64,000 bases of DNA from Microbacterium sp. AK009 (GCF_013410955.1 NZ_JACCCG010000001.1:665605-729604); one strand, 5' to 3'; positions 8,146 to 16,894 are shown, counted from the first letter of the stretch. The notes: generated by a model from the letters alone, not told the origin. Translations and numbers: made by a program.

Positions 8146-8730
8146 ATGACGCACCCGACCAGCTTCGCCGGGCGTCCTGCCACTCCCGCACCGGGGGTGC
8201 CGGCGCCCGAGCTGCGGATCGCCCGGGTGCGCTCACACGCCAGGAGGCTCTTCTGGTCGGCGCTCATCCTCATCGCCGTCGCCGGCGCGGCCGGTTTCCT
8301 CTGGGGGAACCTTCCGGCGCCGTTCGAGAATTGGATGCTGCTGACCGCCGCCGCCGTGGTCGTGTTCCTCCTCGTGCTCCTGCCGTTCCTGGCGTGGTGG
8401 AGTCGCGTCTACACGATCACGACGCGACGGGTCATCGAGCGTTCCGGGATCTTCTTTACCCGGCGCCGCGACCTCTCGCACGTGCGGGGATACACGATCG
8501 AGGTGCGTCGCGGGATTCTGCAGCGGATGTGGGGGGCCGGGACCCTCACCCTCTCCAACGGCGCCGACGAGCCGCTCCGGATGAAGAACGTCCCCGGCGT
8601 GGTGCTCGTGCACGAGGTGCTCGTCGACCAGGTCGAGGTCAACCAGATCCTCGCGCATCGAGATGCGCAGTCCTCGGTGTCGGGGCCCTACCCGCCCGGA
8701 CCACCGCCGCCCCTGCCGCAGCTCGGCTGA
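8146..8730 (+). CDS. Bacterial PH-domain (YdbS/DUF304-like) membrane protein
   Basis: A 194-aa protein with two transmembrane helices at about 31-51 and 62-82. The following domain begins RVYTITTRRVIERSGIFFTRRRDLSHVRGYTIEV, diagnostic of the bacterial PH family PF03703: a ..Y.lT..R... strand, then a basic loop and repeated ...G.L. The C-terminus is proline-rich (GPPPPLPQ). An in-frame codon at 8104 is possible, but the ATG at 8146 is favoured by promoter spacing. Relatives are integral membrane proteins of uncertain role, sometimes linked to envelope stress or lipid binding. Confidence 0.75.
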   Translation: MTHPTSFAGRPATPAPGVPAPELRIARVRSHARRLFWSALILIAVAGAAGFLWGNLPAPFENWMLLTAAAVVVFLLVLLPFLAWWSRVYTITTRRVIERSGIFFTRRRDLSHVRGYTIEVRRGILQRMWGAGTLTLSNGADEPLRMKNVPGVVLVHEVLVDQVEVNQILAHRDAQSSVSGPYPPGPPPPLPQLG

Positions 8731-8814
8731 GATCGTCGGGTCCCGCCGGGGGGTGGGGTGTCGGTCGCCGGTGCGCCCGCGACGTCTGCGCGAACCCGCT
8801 GACTGCGCGAAGAT

Positions 8815-8877
8815 GGCCACGGCGCGAAAACGGCCACGGCGCGTAGAAGAGGCACGGCGCGACAGGGCCACGGCGCG
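8815..8877. repeat. Four direct copies of a GGCCACGGCGCG element upstream of purK
   Basis: GGCCACGGCGCG occurs at 8815-8826, 8832-8843 and 8866-8877, with a one-base-shorter copy at 8851-8861. Copies start about 15-19 bp apart and end 30 bp before the purK start, so they lie in the probable promoter or 5' leader. No known purine regulator site is recognised in them. Confidence 0.65.
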
Positions 8878-8906
8878 CAAGAAGCAGTCGAGCGGAAGGA
8901 CATCCC

Positions 8907-10040
8907 ATGGCGTTGCGAGTAGGAGTCGTCGGCGGAGGACAGTTGGCGCGCATGATGATCGCGCCGGCCGTCGAGCTGGGTGTCGAGCTGCGGGTCCTCG
9001 CCGAGGACGACGGGATGGCTGCCGCGCTCGCCGCCACCGCCGTCGGCGACTACCGCGACGCCGATACCGTGCTGCGGTTCGCCCGCGACGTCGACGTCGT
9101 CACCTTCGACCACGAGCACGTGCCTCAGGATGTCCTCGGCGCCCTCGTCAGCGCCGGTATCGCGGTGCGCCCGGGACCGCACGCCCTGGAGTTCGCCCAG
9201 GACAAGCTGCACATGCGGCGGCGCCTCGCCGAGCTCGGCATGCCCCAGCCCAACTGGGCAGCGGTCAGCGACGCCGCCGGGGTCGCCGCCTTCCTCGCCG
9301 ATCACGGCGGTCGTGCCGTGGTGAAGACTCCGCGGGGCGGCTACGACGGCAAGGGTGTGCGCGTGGTGTCGTCGGAGCACGACGCCGACGACTGGTTCAC
9401 GGCGCTCGCCGAAGACGGTCGCGGCGGCGAGCTCCTCATCGAGGAGCTGGTGCCCTTCACCCGCGAACTCGCCCAGCAGGTCGCGCGACGCCCGTCGGGC
9501 GAGGTGCGGGCGTACCCGCTCGTCGAGACGGTCCAGCGCGACGGCGTCTGCGCCGAGGTGCTCGCCCCGGCCCAGCGCACCGGGGAGCGCGAGCAGCAGG
9601 TCACCAGCGAGATCGCCGTCGGCATCGCCGAAGGGCTGGATGTGTCCGGGATGCTGGCGGTCGAGCTGTTCGAGACCGCCGACCGTGTGCTCGTGAACGA
9701 GCTTGCGATGCGCCCCCACAACAGCGGCCACTGGACGCAGGACGGCGCGGTCACCAGCCAATTCGAGCAGCACCTGCGCGCGGTGCTCGATCTGCCGCTC
9801 GGCGACCCCTCGCCGAAGGCGCCCTGGACGGTGATGATCAACATCCTCGGAGGCCCCGCCGAGGGCGGCCTCACCGACCGCTTCGCCGACGCGATGGCCC
9901 GCCACCCCGAGGCCAAGGTGCACACCTACGGCAAGTCGCCGCGACCGGGTCGCAAGGTGGGGCACGTCAACGTCTCGGGCGACGACCTCGATGACGTCGC
10001 CTACGCCGCGAGGGCGGCGGCGGCGGTGTTCCTGGACTGA
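8907..10040 (+). CDS. purK: 5-(carboxyamino)imidazole ribonucleotide synthase
   Basis: A 377-aa ATP-grasp enzyme that uses ATP and bicarbonate to convert AIR to N5-CAIR in de novo purine synthesis. The N-terminus VGVVGGGQLARMM is the family signature. The ATP-grasp core includes VVKTPRGGYDGKGV at about 132-145, an EEL.PF.RE stretch and LVNELAMRPHNSGHWT near 270. The ATG follows a GGAAGGA ribosome site. purE lies 314 bp downstream on the same strand; in many actinobacteria the two are adjacent or joined, but here a repeat-rich spacer separates them. Confidence 0.93.
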   Translation: MALRVGVVGGGQLARMMIAPAVELGVELRVLAEDDGMAAALAATAVGDYRDADTVLRFARDVDVVTFDHEHVPQDVLGALVSAGIAVRPGPHALEFAQDKLHMRRRLAELGMPQPNWAAVSDAAGVAAFLADHGGRAVVKTPRGGYDGKGVRVVSSEHDADDWFTALAEDGRGGELLIEELVPFTRELAQQVARRPSGEVRAYPLVETVQRDGVCAEVLAPAQRTGEREQQVTSEIAVGIAEGLDVSGMLAVELFETADRVLVNELAMRPHNSGHWTQDGAVTSQFEQHLRAVLDLPLGDPSPKAPWTVMINILGGPAEGGLTDRFADAMARHPEAKVHTYGKSPRPGRKVGHVNVSGDDLDDVAYAARAAAAVFLD

Positions 10041-10124
10041 CCGGCGCGGCAGCGCCGCGGCCCGGGTCGGGGTCTTCGCGCCGCAGGCGCGGTCTCGGCG
10101 GTTTCGTCGCTCCCGCCGAATCGG

Positions 10125-10250
10125 GGTGGCGGAGATGGTCTGCTTTCAGGGCCGTGGGCGACCAATCACGCCACTTCGTTCGGGGTTGGCGGATCGAGGT
10201 GGCGAAGATTGTCGTCTCCCGGGGCCGTGAGCGACCATTTGCGTCACTTC
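10125..10250. repeat. Two tandem 53-bp palindromic units (family shared with 55.7-56.0 kb)
   Basis: Unit A1 spans 10125-10177 and A2 spans 10198-10250: both are 53 bp, with starts 73 bp apart. Each opens with GGTGGCG and closes with a diverged inverted copy (CGACCAnTnnCGnCACTTC), so the ends can pair in an imperfect stem; in A2 about 14 of 19 positions match. The spacer is 20 bp. Five further units with the same length and period lie upstream of fur. See the findings. Confidence 0.85.
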
Positions 10251-10261
10251 GTTCGGGCGTG

Positions 10262-10315
10262 CAGCACCGGCGCTTGCGCGCCGACAGCACCTTCAGCACC
10301 GGCGCTTGCGCGCCG
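10262..10315. repeat. Exact 22-bp direct repeat upstream of purE
   Basis: The 22-mer beginning CAGCACCGGCGCTTGCGC occurs identically at 10262-10283 and 10294-10315, 32 bp apart. It contains GCGC-rich self-complementary parts. It lies between the palindromic units and the purE promoter. Confidence 0.85.
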
Positions 10316-10342
10316 TTGCGGGCTTCTTCCAGTTCGGCGCCC

Positions 10343-10354
10343 TAGCCTTGTCGG
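10343..10354 (+). promoter_or_regulatory. Leaderless -10 element of purE
   Basis: TAGCCT at 10343-10348 ends six bases before the GTG at 10355, supporting that start and a promoter independent of purK. Confidence 0.5.
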
Positions 10355-10921
10355 GTGACTGGGTCTTCCGCGAGCGCTGAATCCGACGCGCGCACCGCGC
10401 CGCTCCACGACACCCCACTGCACGCGGCCGCCGACCCGCTGGTCGGGGTGGTCATGGGGTCCGACTCCGACTGGCGGGTCATGAGCGACGCCTCCCAGGT
10501 GCTCACCGATTTCGGCATCGCGCACGAGGTGGAGGTCGTCTCGGCCCACCGCACGCCCGACAAGCTCATGGCCTACGGCCGCGCGGCGCGGGCCCGCGGC
10601 ATCCGAGTGATCATCGCCGGCGCCGGCGGCGCCGCACACCTGCCGGGCATGCTGGCCTCCGTCACGGCCCTGCCCGTCGTCGGCGTTCCGGTGCAGCTGG
10701 CGACTCTCGATGGACTCGACTCGCTCCTGAGCATCGTGCAGATGCCCGCCGGCATCCCCGTCGCGACCGTGTCGATCAACGGGGCCAAGAACGCCGGGCT
10801 CCTCGCCATCCGGATCATCGGAGCGGGCGACCCTCGCGTCGCCGAGCAGGTCGAGGCGTACGCCCGCGACCTCGAGGCGGCCGTCGAGGAGAAGAACCGC
10901 CGCCTGAAGGAGTCGCTGTGA
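10355..10921 (+). CDS. purE: N5-carboxyaminoimidazole ribonucleotide mutase
   Basis: A 188-aa class I PurE, which converts N5-CAIR from PurK to CAIR. The catalytic core begins [11 protein letters not shown] (residues about 30-40), continues with [12 protein letters not shown] and [15 protein letters not shown], and ends with the usual helical tail. The first 28 residues are a low-complexity extension. GTG at 10355 is chosen because a -10-like TAGCCT sits six bases upstream; the next good candidate would remove part of the core. The stop codon overlaps the next start (GTGA), coupling purine synthesis to an LCP gene, which is probably only operon convenience. Confidence 0.92.
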   Translation: MTGSSASAESDARTAPLHDTPLHAAADPLVGVVMGSDSDWRVMSDASQVLTDFGIAHEVEVVSAHRTPDKLMAYGRAARARGIRVIIAGAGGAAHLPGMLASVTALPVVGVPVQLATLDGLDSLLSIVQMPAGIPVATVSINGAKNAGLLAIRIIGAGDPRVAEQVEAYARDLEAAVEEKNRRLKESL

Positions 10922-12369
10922 GCGTGTCGAGTCCGCCGCGGATGGCGACGCGCGGATCGTCCGCCGCCCGCGGCCGTGTGCTCGAGGAGCGGCCGCTCCG
11001 CTTCCCCGACGCCGGCTCGACGGCGATGATGACCAAGCGCGGCTGGTGGCTCGTGGGACTCAACTTCCTGCTCCCGGGGTCGGCGCAGGTCGTCGCCGGC
11101 AACCGCCGGCTCGGCCGGGTCGGCATCGCCGCGACCCTGGTGTCGTGGCTTCTCGCCGTCGGCGCGGTGCTCACCTCCGCGTTCGCGCAGACCTTCTTCC
11201 TCACCCTCGCGACCAATTGGTTCGTGCTCCTGCTCATCCAGGTGATCCTCATCGCGTATGCCGCCCTGTGGATCGTGCTGACGATCGACACCCTCCGGCT
11301 CGTCCGCCTGGTGCGCACCGGACGCGGCGCCCGTTTCGGCATCGCCGCAGTCGCCGTCGCCCTGCTCGTCGTCGCGAGCGGCACCGTCGGCTACGCCGCA
11401 CAGGTCACCGGCATGGCTCGCGACACCCTCGGGGCGATCTTCGGCGTGAGCGGCCCCTCCGTTCCTCCCTCCGACGGCTACTACAACATCCTGCTCCTGG
11501 GCGCCGACAGCGGCGAGGGTCGGGATTCGATGCGGTTCGACAGCATCTCGGTCGTGTCGGTGAACGCCGACACCGGTGCGACGACGATCACCGGCATCCC
11601 TCGGGACATGCCGCACTTCCCGTTCGCTCCGGGACCCATGCAAGACCGCTATCCCGACGGCCACCAGGGCGTCGCCGACCCGAACTGCGGGTGGGGGAGC
11701 GGCATCAACCAGCTCCGCACCGAGGTGGAGGTCTGCCAGGACGGCGACGCCCTCTATCCCGACGCCGTCGCGAACGGTTCGGCTCCCGCCATCGAGGCGA
11801 CGAAGGATGCCGCCGAAGGCATACTCGGGATCGAGATCCCGTACTACGTCTTCATCGACATGCACGGCTTCGCCTCGCTCGTCGACGCGCTCGGCGGCGT
11901 GGAGATCGAGGTCGCTGAACGGCTGCCCAAGGGCGGCGGGCCCGCCTACGACGGTCAGCCCGCCGAGGAGTGGGCGATCGGGTGGATCGAGCCCGGGCTG
12001 CAGCGCATGGACGGCGACACCGCTCAGTGGTACGCCCGGTCGCGGTACACCACGAGCGATTTCGACCGGATGCAGCGCCAGCGCATCCTGCAGCAGGCGA
12101 TCCTCAACCAGTTCACTCCTCAGACGGTGCTGACGCGGTTCCAGGACATCGCCGCGGCCGGTGCCGACATCGTCCAGACCGACCTGCCGCAGTCGCTGCT
12201 GCCCTACCTCGCCGACCTGGCGCTGAAGGCCCAGGAGCAGCCGGTCACGACGATCGAGCTGATCCCCGAGTTCGGCATCGACGAGTACGACCCCGACTAC
12301 GCCTACGTGCAGGAGCTCGTGCGCACCGCCCTTCATCCGCCCACCCCGACGCCCACGCCGGAGGGGTGA
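10918..12369 (+). CDS. LCP (LytR-CpsA-Psr) family glycopolymer transferase
   Basis: A 483-aa membrane protein. About four hydrophobic helices (residues 42-165) precede an extracytoplasmic LCP domain from about residue 180. Motifs include [31 protein letters not shown], a [10 protein letters not shown] strand and the substrate-binding [21 protein letters not shown] enzymes transfer polyprenyl-linked glycopolymers onto peptidoglycan. The extra N-terminal helices and a threonine/proline-rich C-terminus (TPTPTPEG) are typical of actinobacterial forms. It is coupled to purE (GTGA) and to the next glycosyltransferase (overlap at 12369). It heads the surface polysaccharide region, so it may attach one of the glycans made here. 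Confidence 0.88.
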   Translation: MSVSSPPRMATRGSSAARGRVLEERPLRFPDAGSTAMMTKRGWWLVGLNFLLPGSAQVVAGNRRLGRVGIAATLVSWLLAVGAVLTSAFAQTFFLTLATNWFVLLLIQVILIAYAALWIVLTIDTLRLVRLVRTGRGARFGIAAVAVALLVVASGTVGYAAQVTGMARDTLGAIFGVSGPSVPPSDGYYNILLLGADSGEGRDSMRFDSISVVSVNADTGATTITGIPRDMPHFPFAPGPMQDRYPDGHQGVADPNCGWGSGINQLRTEVEVCQDGDALYPDAVANGSAPAIEATKDAAEGILGIEIPYYVFIDMHGFASLVDALGGVEIEVAERLPKGGGPAYDGQPAEEWAIGWIEPGLQRMDGDTAQWYARSRYTTSDFDRMQRQRILQQAILNQFTPQTVLTRFQDIAAAGADIVQTDLPQSLLPYLADLALKAQEQPVTTIELIPEFGIDEYDPDYAYVQELVRTALHPPTPTPTPEG

Positions 12370-13502
12370 TGACCGCCACGCTCCGAGTCATGCTCGACCA
12401 GGTCGCGGTGCCGACCGACAACGACCTCGCCGAGGCATCCCGCGAACTCGCCCGGGCACTCGTCGCCGGGGCTCCGTCGGGAACCGAGGTCGAAGCGATC
12501 GTGCCGGCGCAGACGGATGCCGCGGCGCTGCGTGCCGCCGTGCCCGGCCTTGCGGGGGTTCATCCCTCGGCGCTGCCGCGCCGCGAGCTGTCGGTGGCCG
12601 TGCAGCTGGGTGCCCCCACGGGTATCGGCGCGGGGATGATCCACTCTCCGACGCTGATGGCGCCGCTCGTCCGCCACGACCGGGTGCACAACCACGACCA
12701 GACCGTCGTCACCGTCTGGGACAGCCGCGCGTGGGATGCGCCGGGCGAGCTCTCGCGCGGCGCGCTGTCGTTCCAGCGGGCGATGATCAAGCGCGCCGCG
12801 AAGCACGCCGACGCCGTCGTGGTGCCCACGCACGCGCTCGCACGCCGGATCGCGGGGGTTGTGAACCTGGGGGAGCGGATCCGCGTGATCCCCGGCGCGG
12901 CGCCGCTCGGCTTCGCCGTGCCGAACGACGAGGTCGGCCGGCGGCGCGGGCTCGACCTTCCCGAGGGGTTCGTGCTCCTCGCCGGTTCGGCATCGCGCGC
13001 GTCGGACGGGCTCGCGGTCGCGCTGGCCGCGGTGGCGCGATCGGGTGTGGACCTGCCCGTCGTCGTGATCGATGCGCCGGAGGGGGAGGAGCCGGCGATC
13101 GCCGACCTCGCCGAGGGCGCGGGGCTTCCGGAGCGACGCCTGCACGTGCGCGGGGCGCTGGAGACCTGGGACCGTGCAGCGGTGTTCGGCGCGGCGCTGG
13201 CGTTCCTCGCGCCGTCGCGGCGCGAGGCGTTCCCGTGGCGCGTGGTCGACGCGCTGACCCTCGGTGTGCCGGTTCTCGCCGCGGCATCCGATTCGCACGC
13301 CGAGGTGATCTCGGACGGTGGCCAGCTCATGGACGAGGCGGATGACGCGGTGCTGGGCGAGGCGCTCGGGTCTGCGTTGGCGGAGGCGCTCGGGTCGGTG
13401 ACGGCCGCGGAGCGGCTCGGTGTGCTCGCGGCGGACCGTGGACGGGCGTTCTCGTGGGCTGAGGCGGCCGATAAGGCTTGGCACCTGCACGCTGACCTCT
13501 GA
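12369..13502 (+). CDS. GT4-like glycosyltransferase
   Basis: A 377-aa protein whose second half has the GT-B architecture of family 4 transferases. IRVIPGAAPLGF precedes a LLAGSASRASDGLAVALAA nucleotide-fold start. Near residue 285, AFLAPSRREAFPWRVVDALTLGVPVLAA is the usual donor-binding EAFG...E region in variant form. The N-terminal half is less conserved but contains a TVWDSRAWDAP stretch. The start ATG overlaps the LCP stop codon. A mannosyl- or similar transfer to a lipid-linked intermediate is likely; donor and acceptor are unknown. Confidence 0.75.
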   Translation: MTATLRVMLDQVAVPTDNDLAEASRELARALVAGAPSGTEVEAIVPAQTDAAALRAAVPGLAGVHPSALPRRELSVAVQLGAPTGIGAGMIHSPTLMAPLVRHDRVHNHDQTVVTVWDSRAWDAPGELSRGALSFQRAMIKRAAKHADAVVVPTHALARRIAGVVNLGERIRVIPGAAPLGFAVPNDEVGRRRGLDLPEGFVLLAGSASRASDGLAVALAAVARSGVDLPVVVIDAPEGEEPAIADLAEGAGLPERRLHVRGALETWDRAAVFGAALAFLAPSRREAFPWRVVDALTLGVPVLAAASDSHAEVISDGGQLMDEADDAVLGEALGSALAEALGSVTAAERLGVLAADRGRAFSWAEAADKAWHLHADL

Positions 13503-13521
13503 GCGGCTGAACGCCAGCCGC
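13503..13521 (+). terminator. Short hairpin directly after the purE-LCP-glycosyltransferase operon
   Basis: GCGGCTG at 13503-13509 pairs perfectly with CAGCCGC at 13515-13521 around a 5-nt loop, beginning at the base after the stop codon. There is no T-run. Confidence 0.55.
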
Positions 13522-13567
13522 GCATCGACTGTGATCGGCGTGTCGTCACACGAGTCACAGAGATCAC

Positions 13568-13603
13568 TTGGTAATCAGACGCCTCATGGGCCACAATCGT
13601 CCC
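13568..13603 (+). promoter_or_regulatory. Promoter of the lipoprotein/LGFP pair, leaderless spacing
   Basis: TTGGTA (13568-13573), an 18-bp spacer and CACAAT (13592-13597) end six bases before the ATG at 13604. This supports that ATG over the in-frame TTG at 13568, which forms part of the -35. Confidence 0.45.
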
Positions 13604-14194
13604 ATGCTTCGTCGCGGTGATTCGCATCCCATGGGCGGTCGCGGTCCTTTCTCGCGGGATAGTCCTCGATTGATCGCGGTGGTGATCGCTGTCCTGGCGG
13701 TCGGCGGGGCCTCGACCGGGTGTGTGCCCGCGCCGGCGGATCGACCTAACGTCGTTTCGTCGTCGCCGTTACCCGAACCTCATTCGCCCACGCCGACGGT
13801 CGATGCGCGGAGTGAGTCACCTGCCCCGGTCGCTGAGGAATCCACAAGGCCGGTTGAGTCGCCCAGCACGGGGACTGATATGAGCGCGCCAACGGCCGAC
13901 CCGTTCAATGGGGAGGTCCTCATCGTTACCTCCGACGTCATCGGCCAGGCGATCGAAGTCACCGCGATGGTGCCCGGGGTCTCGGAAGACACCGGATCCT
14001 GCATGCTCGAAGTGCTCGGGGTGGGGACGTCCTCGGCCGTGACAGGAGCGCCGAGCAATGACGTGACGTATTGCGGCGTCATGTCCGTCCCCCTCGTCTC
14101 GGGGGGAGGAGACGGGTGGAACATCCGAGTCACTTACTCCTCGCCGTCCCACCGGGCGGAGTCAACCACCATCATGCTGGAGGCAGGATCATGA
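13604..14194 (+). CDS. Secreted lipoprotein of unknown function, paired with an LGFP-repeat protein
   Basis: A 196-aa protein with a basic N-terminus, a hydrophobic segment and a lipobox-like VGGASTGC, so probably a lipid-anchored exported protein. A Ser/Pro/Thr-rich linker follows (about residues 45-100), then a compact beta-rich domain with two cysteines that could form a disulfide (DTGSCMLEV and DVTYCGVMS). The domain resembles a small adhesion or Ig-like fold but I recognise no family. Its stop overlaps the next ATG (ATGA), so the two wall proteins should be made together. In-frame starts at 13568 and 13586 are possible. Confidence 0.6.
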   Translation: MLRRGDSHPMGGRGPFSRDSPRLIAVVIAVLAVGGASTGCVPAPADRPNVVSSSPLPEPHSPTPTVDARSESPAPVAEESTRPVESPSTGTDMSAPTADPFNGEVLIVTSDVIGQAIEVTAMVPGVSEDTGSCMLEVLGVGTSSAVTGAPSNDVTYCGVMSVPLVSGGGDGWNIRVTYSSPSHRAESTTIMLEAGS

Positions 14195-16281
14195 CTAGTG
14201 GTTCGACTACTCGACGGCTGGTCGGTTTACTTGCTGCGGTGCTCGCCGTCAGCGGCCTTCTGGTCGCCATTCCCACGAGTGTCGGACCTGCCCCGGCAGC
14301 GTCGGCAGCGTCGGCATCGGACTGGAATGCCGGCAACATCATCTCGGATGCCGTCTTCTATAACGCGCAGACCATGGACGCCGGTCAGGTACAGACCTTT
14401 CTGAACGGAAAAGTCAGCCGCTGCGCGACCGGGTCGACGTGTCTGAAGGACTACCGACAGAACACCGACAATCGACCGGCTGACCGTTATTGCAACGGCT
14501 ATACGGGACGTGCGAACGAGTCAGCCGCTGAGATCATCGACCGGGTCGCCCGCTCGTGCGGCGTCAATCAGCAGGTTCTCCTCGTCCTCCTCCAGAAGGA
14601 GCAAGGCCTGATCACCTCGACCGCGCCTTCCGCGCGGATGTACGCGGCGGCGATGGGGCAGGGGTGTCCCGACACCGCGCCGTGCGACTCAGCTACCGCC
14701 GGCTTTTTCTATCAGGTGTACTACGCGGCACGCCAATACGAAATCTATAGACTCAACCCCACCTCGTTCGGCTACCAAGCAGGACGGTGGAACAACATCC
14801 TGTACCACCATGAGCAAAGCCGGAACTGCGGATCTGCGCGGGTGTACATCGAGAATCAAGCGACCGCGGGGCTCTACATCTACACCCCGTACGTCCCGAA
14901 TGCCGCAGCCCTTTCCAATCTCTATGGAACCGGCGACTCGTGTTCGTCCTACGGGAATCGCAATTTCTGGCGGCTCTTCACGGACTGGTTCGGGCCTACG
15001 ACTTCACCAGGACCAGCGATGATCGATGCCAAGTACGCCTCCTCGGGAGGCGCGGCAGGTTGGCTCGGACAAGCCCGATCCGACGTCAATTGTGGGCTTC
15101 GCGACGGAGGGTGCTTCCGCGCCTACGCGAACGGCCAAATCCACTGGTCCTCCTCGAGCGGCGCGTTCGCCACGGGAGGGGGCATCAGATCAGCGTGGGT
15201 CAGGTCGGGAAGTGAGAATGGACCGGTGGGGTACCCCGTCAGCGACGAGCGGTGCGGACTTCCTGCGCAGGGGTGCTATCAGGACTTTCAGTCGGGGAAG
15301 ATCTACTGGAGCCCCGCGACCGATGCGCGCTCGGTTCGATCTCCTATCCTGGCTGGTTGGGCTCGACACAGTTATGAGCGGGGCTTTCTCGGGTACCCGA
15401 CTGAGGAGATGGGGTGCGGTCTGCAAGGAGCTGGCTGCTATCAAGACTTTCAGGGTGGAAAGATTCACTGGTCAGGCGTGACCGGTGCGTGGGCCACGAG
15501 GGGGTCGATACTCCAGGCGTGGGCGGCGAACGGGTATGAACGCGGATCACTGGGATACCCGACTGGCCCGGAGGGCTGTGGGCTCCCCGGCGAGGGGTGT
15601 TACCAGGAGTTCCAGCGCGGAAAAGTCCACTGGTCAGCCGCGACCGGTGCACACATCACGAAGGGCGCGATCGGGGCGGCGTGGGCGCGGTCAGGGTCCG
15701 AACGTGGCGCGCTCGGATATCCGACCTCGGCGGAGGAGTGTGGCCTGGCGAACGCTGGGTGCTCACAGACGTTCGTCTACGGGACCTTCTTCTGGTCAGC
15801 CCGCACCGACGCCCGATCTGTTCGCGGGGAGATTTTGGCGGAGTACCAGCGGCTCGGAGGTCCTGCGGGCAAGCTCGGGTACCCGGTCCAAGAACAAGGT
15901 TGTGGCCTCCAGGGTGACGGGTGCTACCAGGACTTCCAGGGTGGGAAGATCCATTGGTCTGCAGCGACAGGAGCGCACGCAACGTGGGGTGGCATCCAGC
16001 AGGCGTGGGCAGCATCAGGATGGGAACGGGGCCCGTTGGGGTACCCGACCGGTCCTGAGGCATGCGGGCTAGCGCAACAGGGCTGTTCTCAGACCTACGA
16101 GAAAGGGACGGTCTACTGGACCGCACTGACGGGGGCGCACGCTGTTTCGGGTGCCCTCTTGACGGCGTACGTCGGAGCCGGTGGACATGCGGGTTCCTGG
16201 GGCTATCCAGTTGCTCCGGCCATCTGCGCTCCGGGCGGCGCCTGCTCGCAGCAGTTCCAGGGTGGCACCTTGACCCCCTGA
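14191..16281 (+). CDS. Secreted protein with C-terminal LGFP repeats
   Basis: A 696-aa exported protein. A signal peptide ends near residue 42 (..GPAPAASAASA). An N-terminal domain of about 230 residues starts SDWNAGNIISDAVFYNAQTM and holds several cysteine pairs. From about residue 277 onward lie eight LGFP-type repeats of roughly 52 residues. Seven carry a CGL....GC cysteine pair (the last has CAPGGAC), plus G(x)YPT/V turns, and a H/YW.S..TGA strand. LGFP repeats occur in actinobacterial wall proteins, including some mycolyltransferases, and are thought to bind the cell wall. The start overlaps the lipoprotein stop. It lies next to the rhamnose genes; its binding partner may be a wall glycan. 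Confidence 0.85.
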   Translation: MTSGSTTRRLVGLLAAVLAVSGLLVAIPTSVGPAPAASAASASDWNAGNIISDAVFYNAQTMDAGQVQTFLNGKVSRCATGSTCLKDYRQNTDNRPADRYCNGYTGRANESAAEIIDRVARSCGVNQQVLLVLLQKEQGLITSTAPSARMYAAAMGQGCPDTAPCDSATAGFFYQVYYAARQYEIYRLNPTSFGYQAGRWNNILYHHEQSRNCGSARVYIENQATAGLYIYTPYVPNAAALSNLYGTGDSCSSYGNRNFWRLFTDWFGPTTSPGPAMIDAKYASSGGAAGWLGQARSDVNCGLRDGGCFRAYANGQIHWSSSSGAFATGGGIRSAWVRSGSENGPVGYPVSDERCGLPAQGCYQDFQSGKIYWSPATDARSVRSPILAGWARHSYERGFLGYPTEEMGCGLQGAGCYQDFQGGKIHWSGVTGAWATRGSILQAWAANGYERGSLGYPTGPEGCGLPGEGCYQEFQRGKVHWSAATGAHITKGAIGAAWARSGSERGALGYPTSAEECGLANAGCSQTFVYGTFFWSARTDARSVRGEILAEYQRLGGPAGKLGYPVQEQGCGLQGDGCYQDFQGGKIHWSAATGAHATWGGIQQAWAASGWERGPLGYPTGPEACGLAQQGCSQTYEKGTVYWTALTGAHAVSGALLTAYVGAGGHAGSWGYPVAPAICAPGGACSQQFQGGTLTP

Positions 16282-16289
16282 GAAGGCGT

Positions 16290-16303
16290 CCCCTGAGCAG
16301 GGG
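16290..16303. terminator. Weak hairpin between convergent LGFP and rmlC genes
   Basis: CCCCT at 16290-16294 pairs with AGGGG at 16299-16303 around a 4-nt loop. It is short and lacks a T-run, so this is only a candidate. Confidence 0.3.
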
Positions 16304-16330
16304 CGCGCGCCGGGATCCGACCCTCGGTGG

Positions 16331-16894
16331 TCAGAGTGAGAAGGGAACCACATCCGCCAGATATGGATGTGAACGATCCTTCTCGGACATTTCAGCCGCT
16401 TCCAGCGGGATCGGCCAGGCTATTCGCACGGTATCGTCCGCGAGGTTGAGAAAGGTGTATTGAGCATCCGCCCGCCAGTGGTCATTCACCAGATACGAGT
16501 AGGCCGTATTCTCTTCGAGCGTCTGAAAGGCATTTCCCACCCCGCGTGGGATGAAGATGGAGCGCGACGGGTCGATTCTGGTCGTGTACACCTGCCCGAA
16601 CGTGTCGCCCGCCCGCAGGTCTACCCAAGCGCCGAACACACTGCCGTTCGCGACCGAGATGTACTTGTCCCAGGGCTCGGCATGGATGCCGCGCGTCGTT
16701 CCGGCGGAGCGGTTGAACGAGATGTTGTTCTGAACCGGTCCGAAGTCGGGGAGACCGATCGCCAGCATCTTCTCCCGCTGCCAGTTCTCCTTGAACCACC
16801 CGCGGTTATCACCGTGGACGGGGAGTTCGAAGACAAGCACACCAGGAATCGGAGTTTCCAGCACAGAAAGGGTCTTGCCGTACTCAATCACCAT
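16331..16894 (-). CDS. rmlC: dTDP-4-dehydrorhamnose 3,5-epimerase family protein
   Basis: A 187-aa cupin of the RmlC family, the third step from glucose-1-phosphate to dTDP-L-rhamnose. The core includes ELPVHGDNRGWFKENW, FNRSAGTTRGIHAEPWDKY with the expected catalytic His71 and Arg68, WVDLRAGDTFG, SIFIPRGVGNAFQ and the final AWP. The active-site loop reads RGIHAEPWDK instead of the common RGLHxQ, a subgroup variant. It lies one base after rmlB in the same operon. No rmlD reductase is adjacent, and this protein is not fused to one. Confidence 0.85.
   Translation of the reverse strand: MVIEYGKTLSVLETPIPGVLVFELPVHGDNRGWFKENWQREKMLAIGLPDFGPVQNNISFNRSAGTTRGIHAEPWDKYISVANGSVFGAWVDLRAGDTFGQVYTTRIDPSRSIFIPRGVGNAFQTLEENTAYSYLVNDHWRADAQYTFLNLADDTVRIAWPIPLEAAEMSEKDRSHPYLADVVPFSL

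Larger units (their letters stand above)
10041..10354. other. 314-bp purK-purE spacer without a gene
   Basis: No supported gene lies here. From left to right it holds a GCGCCGC-rich stretch just after purK, the two 53-bp palindromic units, the exact 22-bp direct repeat, and the TAGCCT leaderless element of purE. Confidence 0.75.

Noticed and set aside
15000-16281. Regular repeats resembling an array such as CRISPR
   Set aside because: The periodicity of about 156 bp is due to LGFP protein repeats in an intact reading frame. There are no short identical repeats with unique spacers and no cas genes.
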